Assembly (NCBI GenBank): GCA_029777335.1 | Contig: JAKOSN010000097.1 | Location: 1 to 64,000, forward strand | Direction of reading: 5' to 3' | Origin: Planctomycetota bacterium | Lineage (GTDB): Bacteria > Planctomycetota > Planctomycetia > Gemmatales > Gemmataceae | DNA length: 64,000 nt | In this document: one piece after another, positions 32,541 through 42,421 of the stretch | Position numbering within the stretch: position 1 is the first letter of the stretch | How the letters are laid out: the number at the start of each line of letters is the position of its first letter | The notes under the pieces: generated by a model | What the model saw: the letters and a program-made list of their open reading frames with translations, nothing else | Database searches by the model: none | Told to the model about the DNA's origin: nothing | Translations under genes and position numbers: made by a program

Positions 32541-33104
32541 TCACACCCAGCTACGTTCCAGAACCTCCACCACGGCCTCACGGCGCTTGCCAAAGGGGGT
32601 TCTGCGCCAGGATCGTTCCGGTAGATCGGGATGAAACAGGCGGCGCCAGCTGGACTCCAATTCCCCCTGGAATGGTTCGGGGAAGGGGACGCTCTCTTCG
32701 GCAATTCTGGCGACACGGAGGCGTTGGCGCCACGTGTGCTCCTCCATTCGATTCAGGGCCAGATAATCGCCAAGGAAGACCACATGCCACGCCCAGCAGG
32801 GGAATGTCACAAAGGCCCCCGGGGGAGGGAGAAACTCGATTCGCACCTCGCGCGATCCAGAAGGGCGCGAATGTCTTACCCAGCGAAGATCGGGGCGCTC
32901 ACAATAGGCCCACCACGGCAGAGCACCGCGTGAGTTGGAGATGCGCGTGCGTAATTGCCACACCAGCCACGAATACTGGGGATGAATCCAGCGCTCCGGG
33001 TTGACTCGTGCAGGATCCACAAAGACCTGGCCCGCGCGACAGAGCTGTTCCCAGATCGCCAGCGGTTGGATTGTCCACAATGGTCGACGCAGTGCCTTTT
33101 CCAT
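32541..33104 (-). CDS. DUF3841-like protein
   Basis: I take the ATG at 33104 ([21 protein letters not shown] in two overlapping parts), with GGGGAG 11 bases upstream, giving 187 residues. The pattern [14 protein letters not shown], then [24 protein letters not shown] and [15 protein letters not shown] resembles DUF3841, a family of soluble proteins of unknown function whose members have many Trp residues. An alternative start at 33191 would add 29 residues with weaker resemblance. It is divergent from the DUF1559 gene and convergent with the CbiM-like gene. Confidence 0.75.
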   Translation of the reverse strand: MEKALRRPLWTIQPLAIWEQLCRAGQVFVDPARVNPERWIHPQYSWLVWQLRTRISNSRGALPWWAYCERPDLRWVRHSRPSGSREVRIEFLPPPGAFVTFPCWAWHVVFLGDYLALNRMEEHTWRQRLRVARIAEESVPFPEPFQGELESSWRRLFHPDLPERSWRRTPFGKRREAVVEVLERSWV

Positions 33105-33302
33105 ACACTCTGGAAACTCCCCTTTCTTCAATGGCACCACTCTCTCAGCCGTCGTTTCTCTTATCCCGCGATGAGCGAGGGGCCAATTCACGCGTCGAGT
33201 TATCTTTCCTCAATTCTTCACCACTCCCCCGCACATTTCAAACATTCGCTGAATAAACATTCTGTGATTCGCCCGAACTCGCAAGCAATGAGGTTTCTTG
33301 CA

Positions 33303-34202
33303 ATGCACCGTCTTGGCCCCCGTCGGCGCGCTGGCTTCACCCTGATCGAGTTATTGGTGGTGATCGCGATCATTGCCATCCTCATCGGTTTGCTTCTGCC
33401 TGCCGTGCAGAAGGTGCGTGAGGCTGCCGCGCGTCTCTCGTGCAGTAACAATCTCAAGCAATTTGGTCTGGCGATTCACAACTACGAAAGCACGTACGGC
33501 GCTCTCCCCGCCAGCCGTATCACCTCGCCGGTGACACGCTCCTGGACTCCGCTCGGGCTGGCCTACATCGAGCAGGACAATGTCAGCAAACAGTGGGATT
33601 ATAGCAGCAACTGGAACGTTGGCTCCAACCTGGCTCTGTCCACGGTCAACTTCAAGTTGTTCATCTGCCCGTCGGCGCCGGGTGGTCGTCTGGCGCCGCC
33701 GACGGGTCCGGTCCTGGGTTATGGCGACTACGGCTCGTTCAACGAGGTGAAGCCGGATTTCTACGCCGCCAACGGGCTTGCGCCTCCTGGAGATCGCTCC
33801 GGGATTCTGCAGAAGGATGTGGTCTCCAAGATCACCAGTGTGCTCGATGGCCTTTCCAACACCATCATGCTGTGTGAGGATGCCGGACGTCCCAGTATCT
33901 ACATCAAGGGGCGGGCCACCGGCGGGGTCACTGGCGACGGCTGGGGTTGGGCCGATCCCGACTGTGGGTACAGCCTGAACGGCACCAATCCCGATGGCAC
34001 CTATCCTCCCAAGCCCAATCCCAAGGGCGGGCCGTGCATCATCAATTGTAACAACGACAGCGAGGCCTACAGCTTCCATAGCGGCGGTATCAACGTGTGC
34101 ATGGGTGATGGCTCGGTGCGATTCATTCGTGAATCGATCGGGATCACCGTTTTTGCCGCGATGGGCACCGCCCGTGGTGGTGAAGTTTTCAACGATAACT
34201 GA
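33303..34202 (+). CDS. DUF1559 protein with prepilin-type N-terminus
   Basis: The 299-residue protein has the class III/type IV prepilin motif [20 protein letters not shown], with cleavage expected after Gly and a membrane helix. [13 protein letters not shown]-type sequence follows, then [16 protein letters not shown], and the C-terminal [17 protein letters not shown] box, which is diagnostic of planctomycete DUF1559. These proteins are pseudopilins or surface proteins made in many paralogues. I prefer the ATG at 33303 because GAGG lies eight bases upstream; the ATG at 33288 would add MRFLA. A terminator follows. Confidence 0.93.
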   Translation: MHRLGPRRRAGFTLIELLVVIAIIAILIGLLLPAVQKVREAAARLSCSNNLKQFGLAIHNYESTYGALPASRITSPVTRSWTPLGLAYIEQDNVSKQWDYSSNWNVGSNLALSTVNFKLFICPSAPGGRLAPPTGPVLGYGDYGSFNEVKPDFYAANGLAPPGDRSGILQKDVVSKITSVLDGLSNTIMLCEDAGRPSIYIKGRATGGVTGDGWGWADPDCGYSLNGTNPDGTYPPKPNPKGGPCIINCNNDSEAYSFHSGGINVCMGDGSVRFIRESIGITVFAAMGTARGGEVFNDN

Positions 34203-34232
34203 CACGGCTCCCTCCAATCTACACCCTCCCTG

Positions 34233-34270
34233 TCTGGCCCGAGGGACCCTCTGCTCGGGCCAGACTTTTC
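34233..34270 (+). terminator. Intrinsic terminator after the DUF1559 gene
   Basis: TCTGGCCCGAG (34233-34243) pairs perfectly with CTCGGGCCAGA (34254-34264) and is followed by CTTTTC. It lies 31 bases after the stop. Confidence 0.85.
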
Positions 34271-34284
34271 TCACGAGTCGCTTC

Positions 34285-35538
34285 ATGAATCGTCTTCTTG
34301 CTTGCCGTGTCCCAGCGCTTCGCATTCTGATCCTCTGCATGGCGTTGGCTCTGCTTCCAACTCCGGTCCGCGCCGACATTATCTTGCTTGGAGAAGCACA
34401 ACTTCCCGGCGACAGCACGGATCTCTCCGGGCTGACAGGCAAGCTGAGCGATGGCACTCCCGCCAACCGTCTGGGGGGGCTTGGCTCAGCGATTGCCTAC
34501 ACAGGCCAGGGAAATCGCTACATTCTGGTTTCGGATCGTGGTCCACACGATGGGAACTCCAACTTTCTGTGCCGCTTCCACACCCTGCAAATCACGATCA
34601 ATCCGCGTGGGAGCAAACCGGTGCAGGCCAGGCTGATCGAGACCAGGTTGTTGACCACTGCAGAGGGAAAGAACTTCGTGGGTTCGTTAAAGGCTTTTGA
34701 TTCGCGAGAGCCGTCGCGCTCGCTGCGCCTGGATCCCGAAGGGGTGCGTATCGGTCGCACGGGATCGATCTTTCTCTCAGATGAGTATGGCCCTTCCCTT
34801 CATGAGTTTGATCGCCAGGGTAAACATCTTCGTCCACTGACCATCCCGGCGCGATTCCTCCCTGAGCATCCCGCCCAGATGCCGCAAGACGAGCTGCCGC
34901 CCAAAAACAACAAAGGACGTCAACCCAATCGCGGGATGGAAGGGCTGGCAATCTCCCCCGATGGCAACAAGTTGTTTGCGCTGATGCAGAGTCCCCTGAT
35001 CCAGGATGGCGCGCTCGACAAGGACAAGAAACGCATCGGCATCAACGCGCGCTTGTTGGAGGTGGATCTGGCCACCGCCAAAACGAGAGAATTTGTTTAT
35101 CAGCTGGACGCGCCGGGGGTGGGTTTGAGTGAAATTCTTGCCATCAACGATCACGAGTTTCTGACGGTGGAACGCGATGGCAACGGCGGAAAAGAGGCCC
35201 AGATCAAGAAGATCTACCGCATCAATCTCCAGGGGGCGACCGATGTGAGCATGGTGGCATCTCTCCCCAGCCGGAAACTCCCAGGCACCATCACCCCTGT
35301 GTCCAAACACCTCTTTCTGGACCTGCTCAGTGAGCGTTACCATTTGAAGGGCGAGGCCTTCCCGGAAAAGATTGAAGGGATCGCCTTTGGTCCGGATCTG
35401 CCCGATGGCCGCCGATTGTTGCTGATCACTGCAGACAACGATTTTGTCGCCACGGTTCCGCTACGTATTTTTGCCTTCGCCGTCGATCGCAAGGATTTGC
35501 CCGGCTACAAGGCGCAACAATTCTCCCCCACCCGTTGA
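34285..35538 (+). CDS. Secreted phytase-like (esterase-like beta-propeller) protein
   Basis: The 417-residue protein begins with a signal peptide (RVPALRILILCMALALLP, cleavage near VRADI). It contains YILVSDRGPHDGNSN, LDPEGVRIGRTGSIFLSDEY, GMEGLAISPDGNKLFALMQS and the late KIEGIAFGPDL. These are the conserved blades of the 'esterase-like activity of phytase' family, a periplasmic propeller. Related proteins occur with phosphate or phytate metabolism, but the activity is poorly defined. Start at the ATG at 34285 fits the signal peptide. It stands alone after the DUF1559 terminator. Confidence 0.82.
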   Translation: MNRLLACRVPALRILILCMALALLPTPVRADIILLGEAQLPGDSTDLSGLTGKLSDGTPANRLGGLGSAIAYTGQGNRYILVSDRGPHDGNSNFLCRFHTLQITINPRGSKPVQARLIETRLLTTAEGKNFVGSLKAFDSREPSRSLRLDPEGVRIGRTGSIFLSDEYGPSLHEFDRQGKHLRPLTIPARFLPEHPAQMPQDELPPKNNKGRQPNRGMEGLAISPDGNKLFALMQSPLIQDGALDKDKKRIGINARLLEVDLATAKTREFVYQLDAPGVGLSEILAINDHEFLTVERDGNGGKEAQIKKIYRINLQGATDVSMVASLPSRKLPGTITPVSKHLFLDLLSERYHLKGEAFPEKIEGIAFGPDLPDGRRLLLITADNDFVATVPLRIFAFAVDRKDLPGYKAQQFSPTR

Positions 35539-35635
35539 CGAATTTCCTCGCGAGGGATGGAGCGCTCAGCCGTCCCTCGCATCTTTCCTGTCCCCGTCGG
35601 TTCCCAGACTTCCTGGAGACCCGCTCGGCAGCTTA

Positions 35636-35663
35636 TTGCAGTGCGTGCGGCGTTGGCTACAAT
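35636..35663 (+). promoter_or_regulatory. Candidate promoter of the DUF1080 gene
   Basis: TTGCAG (35636-35641) and TACAAT (35658-35663) are 16 bases apart. The -10 matches five of six consensus bases; the -35 is weak. It lies about 45 bases before the start codon, which is preceded by AAGGAG. Confidence 0.4.
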
Positions 35664-35708
35664 GCTCCTTGTCGGACGATCTCGCTCCCAGGACAAGGAG
35701 ATACTCTC

Positions 35709-36377
35709 ATGTTGCGTCGCAGTTCTCTCGCGCTGGCCGTCCTCGCGACCGGCCTTCTTGGCTTCACCCTGACCACCTCCACACAGGGCGAGGAAGCCAA
35801 AACGATCAAGCTGTTCAATGGCAAGGATCTGACCGGGTGGAAGGTCTATCTGAAGGACAAGGACGCCAAACCCGAGGAGACCTTCAGTGTCAAGGAGGGC
35901 GAGATTCACTGCACCGGCAAGCCGAACGGTTACATCATCACCGACAAGGAGTATGGCAACTACGAGCTGCGTCTGAAGTGGCGCTGGGCGAGCAAACCGG
36001 GCAACAGCGGGGTGTTCGTCCATGTGAGTGGACCGGACAAGATCTGGCCCAAGGGCGCCGAGGCCCAGTTGATGGCCGATCACGCGGGCGATTTCTGGCT
36101 GGTGGACGGCTTCAAGCTGGAAGTAGACAAGGAGCGTCAGGATCCCAAGGTCGCACGCCACTACTTCCGCATGAAGAAGGACGAGAAGATCGAGAAACCA
36201 GTGGGTGAATGGAACGAATACGTCATCACCTGCAAGGGCGACACCATCCGCCTGGTGATCAACGGCACGGTTGTGAACGAAGGAAAGGGGGCGGGGGCGA
36301 CCAGAGGGAAGATCTTGCTTCAGTCCGAAGGGGCGCCAGTCCAGTTCAAGGACATCACCCTCACACCAATCAAGTGA
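35709..36377 (+). CDS. DUF1080 (3-keto-disaccharide hydrolase-type) secreted protein
   Basis: The 222-residue protein has a signal peptide (SLALAVLATGLLGFTLTT) and then the DUF1080 hallmarks IKLFNGKDLTGWKVY, YELRLKWRWASKPGNSGVFV and GEWNEYVITCKGDTIRLVIN. The fold is a concanavalin-like beta sandwich. Members have been linked to cleavage of 3-keto-glycosides, and planctomycetes carry many copies. The start at 35709 has AAGGAG 12 bases upstream. It is a single gene followed by the prolyl oligopeptidase gene after 200 bases. Confidence 0.93.
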   Translation: MLRRSSLALAVLATGLLGFTLTTSTQGEEAKTIKLFNGKDLTGWKVYLKDKDAKPEETFSVKEGEIHCTGKPNGYIITDKEYGNYELRLKWRWASKPGNSGVFVHVSGPDKIWPKGAEAQLMADHAGDFWLVDGFKLEVDKERQDPKVARHYFRMKKDEKIEKPVGEWNEYVITCKGDTIRLVINGTVVNEGKGAGATRGKILLQSEGAPVQFKDITLTPIK

Positions 36378-36579
36378 TTCGTTTTGCCAACTGGCACACT
36401 CTCCACGGGGACAGTCCTGTACTGTCCCTTCTTGGTTCTTGTAGTTTCGCGGGCGCTCCGGAGAGCCGCTCACGCGGGACGAAGGAAGAGGAGCACTCCT
36501 CAGGGTGCCTCCCCCGGCACGGTTCAATCGCGATCACCTGGTCACGCAACCGCATCGTTTTTCCTCCGAGGAAGTTTCC

Positions 36580-38715
36580 ATGCACAGGATAACCCTGGTT
36601 TTGATAGGATTTGCTCTTGTGAGTGTTCTCTCCGCCGCTGATGAGATGCCATTGAAATATCCCGAGACGCGCAAGGTGGATCATGTCGATACCTACCACG
36701 GTATCAAGGTGCAGGATCCTTACCGCTGGCTCGAAGACGATGTGCGCAAATCGAAGGATGTCGCCGACTGGGTCGCTGCGGAGAACAAGGTGACCAACGC
36801 CTATCTCCAGGCGATTCCCGAGCGCGCGGGGATCCAGAAGCGATTGACGCAACTGTGGAACTACGAACGCTACTCCGTTCCTTTCAAGGTTGCCGGGCGC
36901 TACTTCTACTCCAAGAACGACGGCTTGCAGAATCAGGCGGTTCTGTACACGCTCACCGAGCTCGATGGCAAAGCACAGGTTTTGATCGATCCAAACACCT
37001 GGTCCAAGGATGGCACGGTCGCCCTCGGGGGAGTGTCGGTGAGCCCCGATGCGCGTTTCCTGGCGTACAACGTCAACGAGGCTGGCTCGGACTGGTCGAG
37101 TATTCGCCTGCTCGATGTCAACCATGAACGCGTTCTCGACGATCATCTCAAATGGGTGAAGTTCAGCAATCCGGCGTGGACCCCCGACAACCGCGGTTTC
37201 TTTTATTCGCGCTACGAGGAACCGAAAAAGGGAGAGGAATTCCAGACGCTGAATCTCAACCAGAAGGTGTATTATCACCGAATTGGCACTCCCCAAAGCG
37301 CCGATGAACTGATCTACAAACGTCCCGATCATCCGGACTGGGGTTTCCAGAATGCCGTCACCGAGGATGGGCATTATCTGGTCATCACAACCTGGAAGGG
37401 AACCGACGATAAGTATCGGATCACCTACAAGGATCTGTCGATCCCCGACAGCAAACCCGTCGAGCTCATTGATCACTTCAATGACGAATATTCCTTCATC
37501 GGCAACGACGGCCCGCTCTTTTATTTCAAGACGGATCTGAACGCCAAGCGCGGGCGCGTGATCATGATCGATATTCGCGATCCGAATAAGGATAAATGGA
37601 AAGAAATCATCCCCGAGGCAGCCGAGAACCTGATCGGCGTGGATATCGTGGGGAATCTCTTTGTCACAAGCTACTTGAAGGACGCCCGCAGCCAGATCAA
37701 GCTCCACGATCTGCAGGGAAAACCGGTGCGTGAGGTCGAGTTGCCAGGGATTGGCACCGCCAGCGGATTTGGCGGCAAACGCACCGATACCGAAACCTTC
37801 TATACCTTCTCCTCGTTCGCCACGCCGCCGAGCATCTATCACTACGATCTGCTCACGGGTAAGAGCAAGCTCTATCGCCGGTCCAAGGTGGAATTCAACG
37901 CCGATGACTACGAGGTGAAACAGGTGTTTTATCCGAGCAAGGATGGCACCAAAATTCCGATGTTCCTCACCGCGAAAAAGGGATTGAAGCTCGATGGCAA
38001 CAATCCCGTGCTGCTCTACGGGTATGGCGGATTCAATATTCCATTGACGCCTGCTTTCTCGGTGGCGCGCGTGGGATGGCTCGAGATGGGTGGGATCCTG
38101 GCAGTCGCCAACCTGCGGGGTGGCGGCGAATATGGCGAGGACTGGCACAAGGCGGGCACCAAACTCAAGAAGCAAAATGTGTTTGATGATTTTATCGCCG
38201 CTGCCGAATACCTGATCAAAAACAAATACACGCGCACCGAGAAACTCGCGATTCAGGGGGGCAGCAATGGGGGACTCCTGGTGGGGGCGGTGATGACTCA
38301 ACGTCCCGACCTGTTCGGCGCCTGTCTCCCAGCGGTGGGGGTGATGGACATGCTGCGCTTCCAGAAATTCACCGCCGGACGCTACTGGGTAGATGATTAC
38401 GGTTCTTCGGATAACCCAGAGGAATTCAAGGCGCTTTATGCGTACTCCCCGTATCACAACCTGAAAAAAGGTGTGAAATATCCGGCAACGCTGGTAACAA
38501 CTGCCGACACCGACGATCGTGTGGTCCCAGGGCATAGCTTCAAATTCATTGCGCGATTGCAGGAATACCAGGCGGGCCCTGCGCCGGTGCTGGCGCGGAT
38601 TGAAACTCGCGCGGGCCATGGCGCAGGGAAGCCCACCGCCAAACTCATTGAAGAGGTGGCGGATCAATATGCCTTCCTGGTAAAAAATCTGCACATGACA
38701 ATTCCGTCACGCTGA
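36580..38715 (+). CDS. Prolyl oligopeptidase, S9A family, secreted
   Basis: The 711-residue protein has a short signal peptide (ITLVLIGFALVSVLSA) and the N-terminal YPETRKVDHVDTYHGIKVQD, then DPYRWLEDD typical of S9A enzymes. A seven-bladed propeller spans about 75-430. The peptidase domain contains YGYGGFNIPLTPAFS, GGGEYGEDWH, the nucleophile Ser in QGGSNGGLLVGAV (near 563), Asp in DTDDRVVPGHS and His in ETRAGHGAGKP. It hydrolyses short proline-containing peptides. The signal peptide suggests a periplasmic role. A strong terminator follows the stop. Confidence 0.95.
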   Translation: MHRITLVLIGFALVSVLSAADEMPLKYPETRKVDHVDTYHGIKVQDPYRWLEDDVRKSKDVADWVAAENKVTNAYLQAIPERAGIQKRLTQLWNYERYSVPFKVAGRYFYSKNDGLQNQAVLYTLTELDGKAQVLIDPNTWSKDGTVALGGVSVSPDARFLAYNVNEAGSDWSSIRLLDVNHERVLDDHLKWVKFSNPAWTPDNRGFFYSRYEEPKKGEEFQTLNLNQKVYYHRIGTPQSADELIYKRPDHPDWGFQNAVTEDGHYLVITTWKGTDDKYRITYKDLSIPDSKPVELIDHFNDEYSFIGNDGPLFYFKTDLNAKRGRVIMIDIRDPNKDKWKEIIPEAAENLIGVDIVGNLFVTSYLKDARSQIKLHDLQGKPVREVELPGIGTASGFGGKRTDTETFYTFSSFATPPSIYHYDLLTGKSKLYRRSKVEFNADDYEVKQVFYPSKDGTKIPMFLTAKKGLKLDGNNPVLLYGYGGFNIPLTPAFSVARVGWLEMGGILAVANLRGGGEYGEDWHKAGTKLKKQNVFDDFIAAAEYLIKNKYTRTEKLAIQGGSNGGLLVGAVMTQRPDLFGACLPAVGVMDMLRFQKFTAGRYWVDDYGSSDNPEEFKALYAYSPYHNLKKGVKYPATLVTTADTDDRVVPGHSFKFIARLQEYQAGPAPVLARIETRAGHGAGKPTAKLIEEVADQYAFLVKNLHMTIPSR

Positions 38716-38731
38716 GTGATGGACGGAAGAC

Positions 38732-38769
38732 CGACACTCCGTGAACCCGGATTCACGGAGTGTCGTTTT
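38732..38769. terminator. Strong bidirectional terminator overlapping the end of the convergent gene
   Basis: CGACACTCCGTGAA (38732-38745) pairs perfectly with TTCACGGAGTGTCG (38752-38765) and is followed by TTTT. The right arm also encodes the last codons and stop of the minus-strand gene ending at 38753. Confidence 0.88.
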
Positions 38770-39259
38770 CAACCGTCATAAAACGCGACATCCCCCAGCT
38801 GACCAGGACGGCGACCCCTCCGCCTGCTAACACTTCCCCCGCTCGTTTGAGGGCGGTATACAAAGCCACCTGCCCGGAATGTTGCAGCACGCCGGCGGAC
38901 ATCACCAGGGCAACCGTAACGGGAGCGATCCGCCAGTTCCCCGGGAGCTTGACCAGGTGCGTGCCCACGAGCACTGCCATTCCCATTCCAAGCGGAATCT
39001 GCCAGAATCCCGATCCGGGAAGTGCCACCATGAGCAATCCAATCACGCATCCCAGCAGCGTGTGGAGAACGCGCGAGAGGGTTGCTGCCTTCGCCGATTG
39101 GACCTCCGGTTCGCAGACAATGGCGACCGAAATCATCGCCCATACGGGGTTGGCATCCCCCAGCGAGGCGAGCAACGCCCAGACGATCGTGGTCCCCAGC
39201 ACGATTTGCAAGGCGTGTTGCGGGGTGGACAGGGAAGTCGGGGTACCGGGGGCGGTCAT
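38753..39259 (-). CDS. FUSC/aromatic-acid-exporter-like small membrane protein
   Basis: From the ATG at 39259 (MTAPGTPTSLS) the protein has 168 residues and four to five hydrophobic spans (IVLGTTIVWALLASLGD, VWAMISVAIVCEP, LLGCVIGLLMVALPGS, APVTVALVMSAGVL, GGGVAVLVSWGMS). The pattern ANPVWAMISVAIVCEPEVQ with later RVLHTLLGCVIGLL matches the first half of FUSC/ArAE proteins, which export aromatic acids or related solutes. It lacks the usual soluble half, as in the short YgaE/ArAE-1-type members. It is divergent from gnd. Confidence 0.75.
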   Translation of the reverse strand: MTAPGTPTSLSTPQHALQIVLGTTIVWALLASLGDANPVWAMISVAIVCEPEVQSAKAATLSRVLHTLLGCVIGLLMVALPGSGFWQIPLGMGMAVLVGTHLVKLPGNWRIAPVTVALVMSAGVLQHSGQVALYTALKRAGEVLAGGGVAVLVSWGMSRFMTVENDTP

Positions 39260-39373
39260 CGCGTGCCCTCGTGGAAAATGAAGCCGGCGGATCGGGACGC
39301 CGGATCTCCTCTCCACTAATCTATTCCTCCGAGCCGATCGATTCCCTTCTGCATCCTCGTGGAGATTGCTGCG

Positions 39374-40783
39374 ATGACTGCCCGTTCGTTCGATATTGGC
39401 ATGGTTGGTCTGGGAGTGATGGGACGCAGTCTGGCCCTGAACATGGCCGACCACGGCCACGCGGTCGCAGGCTACGACAAGGACGTTAGCAAGGGTCAAC
39501 TCCTGCTGACCGAGGGGACCGGGAAACCCGTGGGGGCGGCTCAGTCCCCTGCCGAGCTGGCGCAGCTGCTTCGCACGCCGCGGGCGATCATGATCCTCGT
39601 CGCCCCAGCCCCCGTGGTCGATTATGTGATTAACGACTTTGTTCCCGTGCTGGAAGAGGGCGACCTGCTGATCGATGCGGGTAATTCCTACTTTCGCGAT
39701 ACAGATCGTCGAGCGAATGCGCTCGCTGGCAAGGGCATCCGCTTCTTTGGGATGGGGGTGAGTGGAGGAGAATCGGGGGCACGCCACGGCCCCAGCATGA
39801 TGCCTGGCGGGCCACCCGAATCGTGGGAACGGGTGCGACCCATCCTTGAATCGGTGGCAGCCCAGGTCTCTGGCGAACCGTGTGTGACCTATGTGGGACG
39901 CGGCTCGGCGGGGCACTACGTCAAGACGGTCCACAACGGGATTGAGTATGGTTTGATGCAATTGCTGGCGGAGTGCTACGATCTCCTGAAACGGGGATGC
40001 CAGCTGTCCAACCACGAGATCGCCCAGGTTTTTCAGGGTTGGAACGAGAGCGAGCTGAATTCCTACCTGGTGGAGATCACCGCTCGCATTTGCACCAGGA
40101 GAGACGACCTGGCCGATGGCGATCTGGTCGATCGGATTCTAGATGTTTCACGCCAGAAGGGAACCGGCAAGTGGACATCACAGGAGGCACTGGATCTGGG
40201 AGTTCCCATCCCCACCATCGATGTCGCGGTTAGCTTGCGCAATCTTTCAGGGGATGAGCAGTTGCGCAAGGCGGCTCACCAGGTGCTGCGTGGTCCAACC
40301 CCGTCACCTGGAATCCATCGCGCGACCTTCCTTCCGCAACTGCGCAACGCCTATGCCGCGGCGATGGTGCTCACCTATGCTCAGGGGATGGAACTTCTCA
40401 GCCATGCTTCCAAAAAGTACGATTATGGCCTGAATCTTGCGGAGGTGGCTCGAATTTGGCGTGGAGGATGCATCATACGCGCCGCGCTGCTGAACGATCT
40501 TCGTGCTGCTTATCAACTCCAACCAGCTCTGCCCAACCCAGTGCTGGATCCCACCTTGGCCGCGCGGTTATCCGCGTTTCAGGCTGATCTGCGAGCCGTG
40601 GTTGCGACGGCGGCCGGCGCGGGAATCCCGGCTCCAGGGTTGATGGCGTCGCTCGTCTATTACGACAGTTTGCGCGCAGGGTGGCTCCCTGCGAACCTGA
40701 TTCAGGCCCAGCGGGATTATTTTGGAGCCCACACCTACGAACGCACGGATCGACCTGGGACGTTCCACACCCACTGGGAGTGA
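39374..40783 (+). CDS. gnd: 6-phosphogluconate dehydrogenase, decarboxylating
   Basis: The 469-residue protein has the NADP-binding GLGVMGRSLALNMADHGH, the catalytic signature FFGMGVSGGESGARHGPSM, then GHYVKTVHNGIEYGLMQLL with the active Lys, and the C-terminal QAQRDYFGAHTYERTD. It converts 6-phosphogluconate to ribulose 5-phosphate and carbon dioxide in the oxidative pentose phosphate pathway. The start is the ATG at 39374; GTGGAGATT at 39359-39367 serves as ribosome site, the same leader seen in element genes. It is a single gene. Confidence 0.96.
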   Translation: MTARSFDIGMVGLGVMGRSLALNMADHGHAVAGYDKDVSKGQLLLTEGTGKPVGAAQSPAELAQLLRTPRAIMILVAPAPVVDYVINDFVPVLEEGDLLIDAGNSYFRDTDRRANALAGKGIRFFGMGVSGGESGARHGPSMMPGGPPESWERVRPILESVAAQVSGEPCVTYVGRGSAGHYVKTVHNGIEYGLMQLLAECYDLLKRGCQLSNHEIAQVFQGWNESELNSYLVEITARICTRRDDLADGDLVDRILDVSRQKGTGKWTSQEALDLGVPIPTIDVAVSLRNLSGDEQLRKAAHQVLRGPTPSPGIHRATFLPQLRNAYAAAMVLTYAQGMELLSHASKKYDYGLNLAEVARIWRGGCIIRAALLNDLRAAYQLQPALPNPVLDPTLAARLSAFQADLRAVVATAAGAGIPAPGLMASLVYYDSLRAGWLPANLIQAQRDYFGAHTYERTDRPGTFHTHWE

Positions 40784-40826
40784 ACGGCGCCCACGGATCA
40801 TCGAGCGAGGATCGCGGCAGGAACCA

Positions 40827-42101
40827 TCACTGAATCAGCTGAATGCGCATCGCGGTCAACAGGTTGGCCCGAAGCTCTTCGCGGAAACTCTGGGGGCCGT
40901 ACAACTCGACAGTCCGATTGATGTAGGGATCGAGACTGACCCCCGGCCCTGGGACCACGTAGACAAGGGGAATGCCGCGGCTATTTTCCAGTCGATAGAT
41001 CTTTCTTGTCTCATAATAATAGCCCTGCGCCATCAATCGTCCAGGGCTGCTCTTGACCCACCCAGGCGGAATGGCATTGGGCGGCACGGGCGCAGGTTGC
41101 CCGGAGCCAGCAGGGGGAGCACCAGGGTAGAGCGCCTGAGTGTGCTGGGGCGAATTGGGCGTGAGCGGCTGTGCGCCCCGAGTGTAACGCGTGAGCCACT
41201 GGGCCCGATTGTACGCCTGGACTGCCAGGGCGTGATTGGTGTTCACCACCTCGTTCCCCAGTTGCATGTACAGTTGCGCGGCCTCCTGGTAACGGCCCGC
41301 CTGTTCGGTTTGCTGGGCGCGCAACCAGCGCGGATCGTTGGTGGGAGGCGCGACCGGCGTGGGAGTAGTTGGAGCAGGTGTTGGAGCTGTCGCAGTGGGT
41401 GTCCCCGCTGGAGCAAACGCCGGCGTGGGCGCCGGTGCACTCGTCGGTGTGGGGGCAGCAGTGGGAGTACCGTTCCCTGGCACCCCGCCTGGTGCTGGTA
41501 CAGGCAACGGAGCAGGCGTGACGGGAGCACTGACCGCCGAGGGGCCGCCCGAGTAGACCGTGGCGGGAGTTGGGGTGGTGGCCGTGCTGGTGGGCGGCAG
41601 ACTCACCTGCTCCTTGCGGATGTAGCGCACCTCGGCGGGCGGTGGTTCGACCGGGAGCCACTTGCCATCCTCCGCGACGCGCTCGGGTCCAATGCTGCGC
41701 AGCTGAGTTCCTCGTTCCACCCGGGCCCCTTCCACGGTGGGTTTTTCACTGCGCAGATCGCTCCCCATGAGCAGTGGCACACGGGTGTCCGGCGTGGCCT
41801 CAATCACCCACATCGGTTGGCTGGGAACCACCTGGCGCACAAAGCGTGTGTTGACCCAGCTAAACGAGCCAGCAGGGGGTTTGATCGCCAGCCAGCCTCC
41901 AGGCAGCTCCTTGACCACCTCCACGCGGTCGCCCTTGCGCAGGCGATTGGTGGGGTAGAGTTGCGGATTATCGCCCGCGCCAGAGCGCACCTCTGCCTCG
42001 GGGACCGTGACGGTGGCGGTGTACAGGACGGTGTCTGCATGGGCCACCGCTCCAAGCAGGACGACACCCAGGCCGACTCCGAACCTGATGATCCGCAGCA
42101 T
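40827..42101 (-). CDS. Exported SH3-like-domain protein with Pro/Thr-rich linker
   Basis: The 424-residue protein has a signal peptide (RFGVGLGVVLLGAVAHAD). A bacterial SH3-like domain follows (about 25-95: VTVPEAEVRSGAGDNPQLY and GDRVEVVKELPGGWLAIKPP), then a second related segment to about 165. A low-complexity stretch of about 85 residues made of Ala, Pro and Thr comes next. A C-terminal region has a TPR-like helix pair (QTEQAGRYQEAAQLYMQLGN). SH3-like domains of this kind bind peptidoglycan or proteins in the envelope. Function is unknown. It converges on gnd. Confidence 0.82.
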   Translation of the reverse strand: MLRIIRFGVGLGVVLLGAVAHADTVLYTATVTVPEAEVRSGAGDNPQLYPTNRLRKGDRVEVVKELPGGWLAIKPPAGSFSWVNTRFVRQVVPSQPMWVIEATPDTRVPLLMGSDLRSEKPTVEGARVERGTQLRSIGPERVAEDGKWLPVEPPPAEVRYIRKEQVSLPPTSTATTPTPATVYSGGPSAVSAPVTPAPLPVPAPGGVPGNGTPTAAPTPTSAPAPTPAFAPAGTPTATAPTPAPTTPTPVAPPTNDPRWLRAQQTEQAGRYQEAAQLYMQLGNEVVNTNHALAVQAYNRAQWLTRYTRGAQPLTPNSPQHTQALYPGAPPAGSGQPAPVPPNAIPPGWVKSSPGRLMAQGYYYETRKIYRLENSRGIPLVYVVPGPGVSLDPYINRTVELYGPQSFREELRANLLTAMRIQLIQ

Positions 42102-42421
42102 GTCCCCTCCCGCGTTAGTTCATGAGATTTAGCGCGGGTTATACCCTCTTTTTCACGGAACGCAACCCCAGTTTGGAAGTCGACGAGATCTGTCACTTTA
42201 CCCCGTCGCCACCGGCACGGCACTCAGCGTAATCTGGGCAAGACATCCGGTCGAACCTGATACGCCTCAGTGCGGCAGGAGATGGCGTTGGACGGATCTC
42301 TTCCACGCCGCTCTGGTGTCGAAGCGCCAATTGTGGATGATCTCCGCCGCCTGGCTCAGCAGGTCCAACTCATGCGCCTGTGGTCTTTTCGTTCAGGCGC
42401 AATCGGCGAAGAGAGCGGAGC
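42102..42421. other. Intergenic region of about 320 bases
   Basis: It lies between two minus-strand genes and should hold the promoter of the SH3-like gene. I see no supported gene, RNA or strong hairpin, only a short open frame without a ribosome site. Confidence 0.45.

Noticed and set aside
36370-38694. Minus-strand open frame of about 770 codons
   Set aside because: Antisense shadow of the prolyl oligopeptidase gene, whose catalytic triad is intact.
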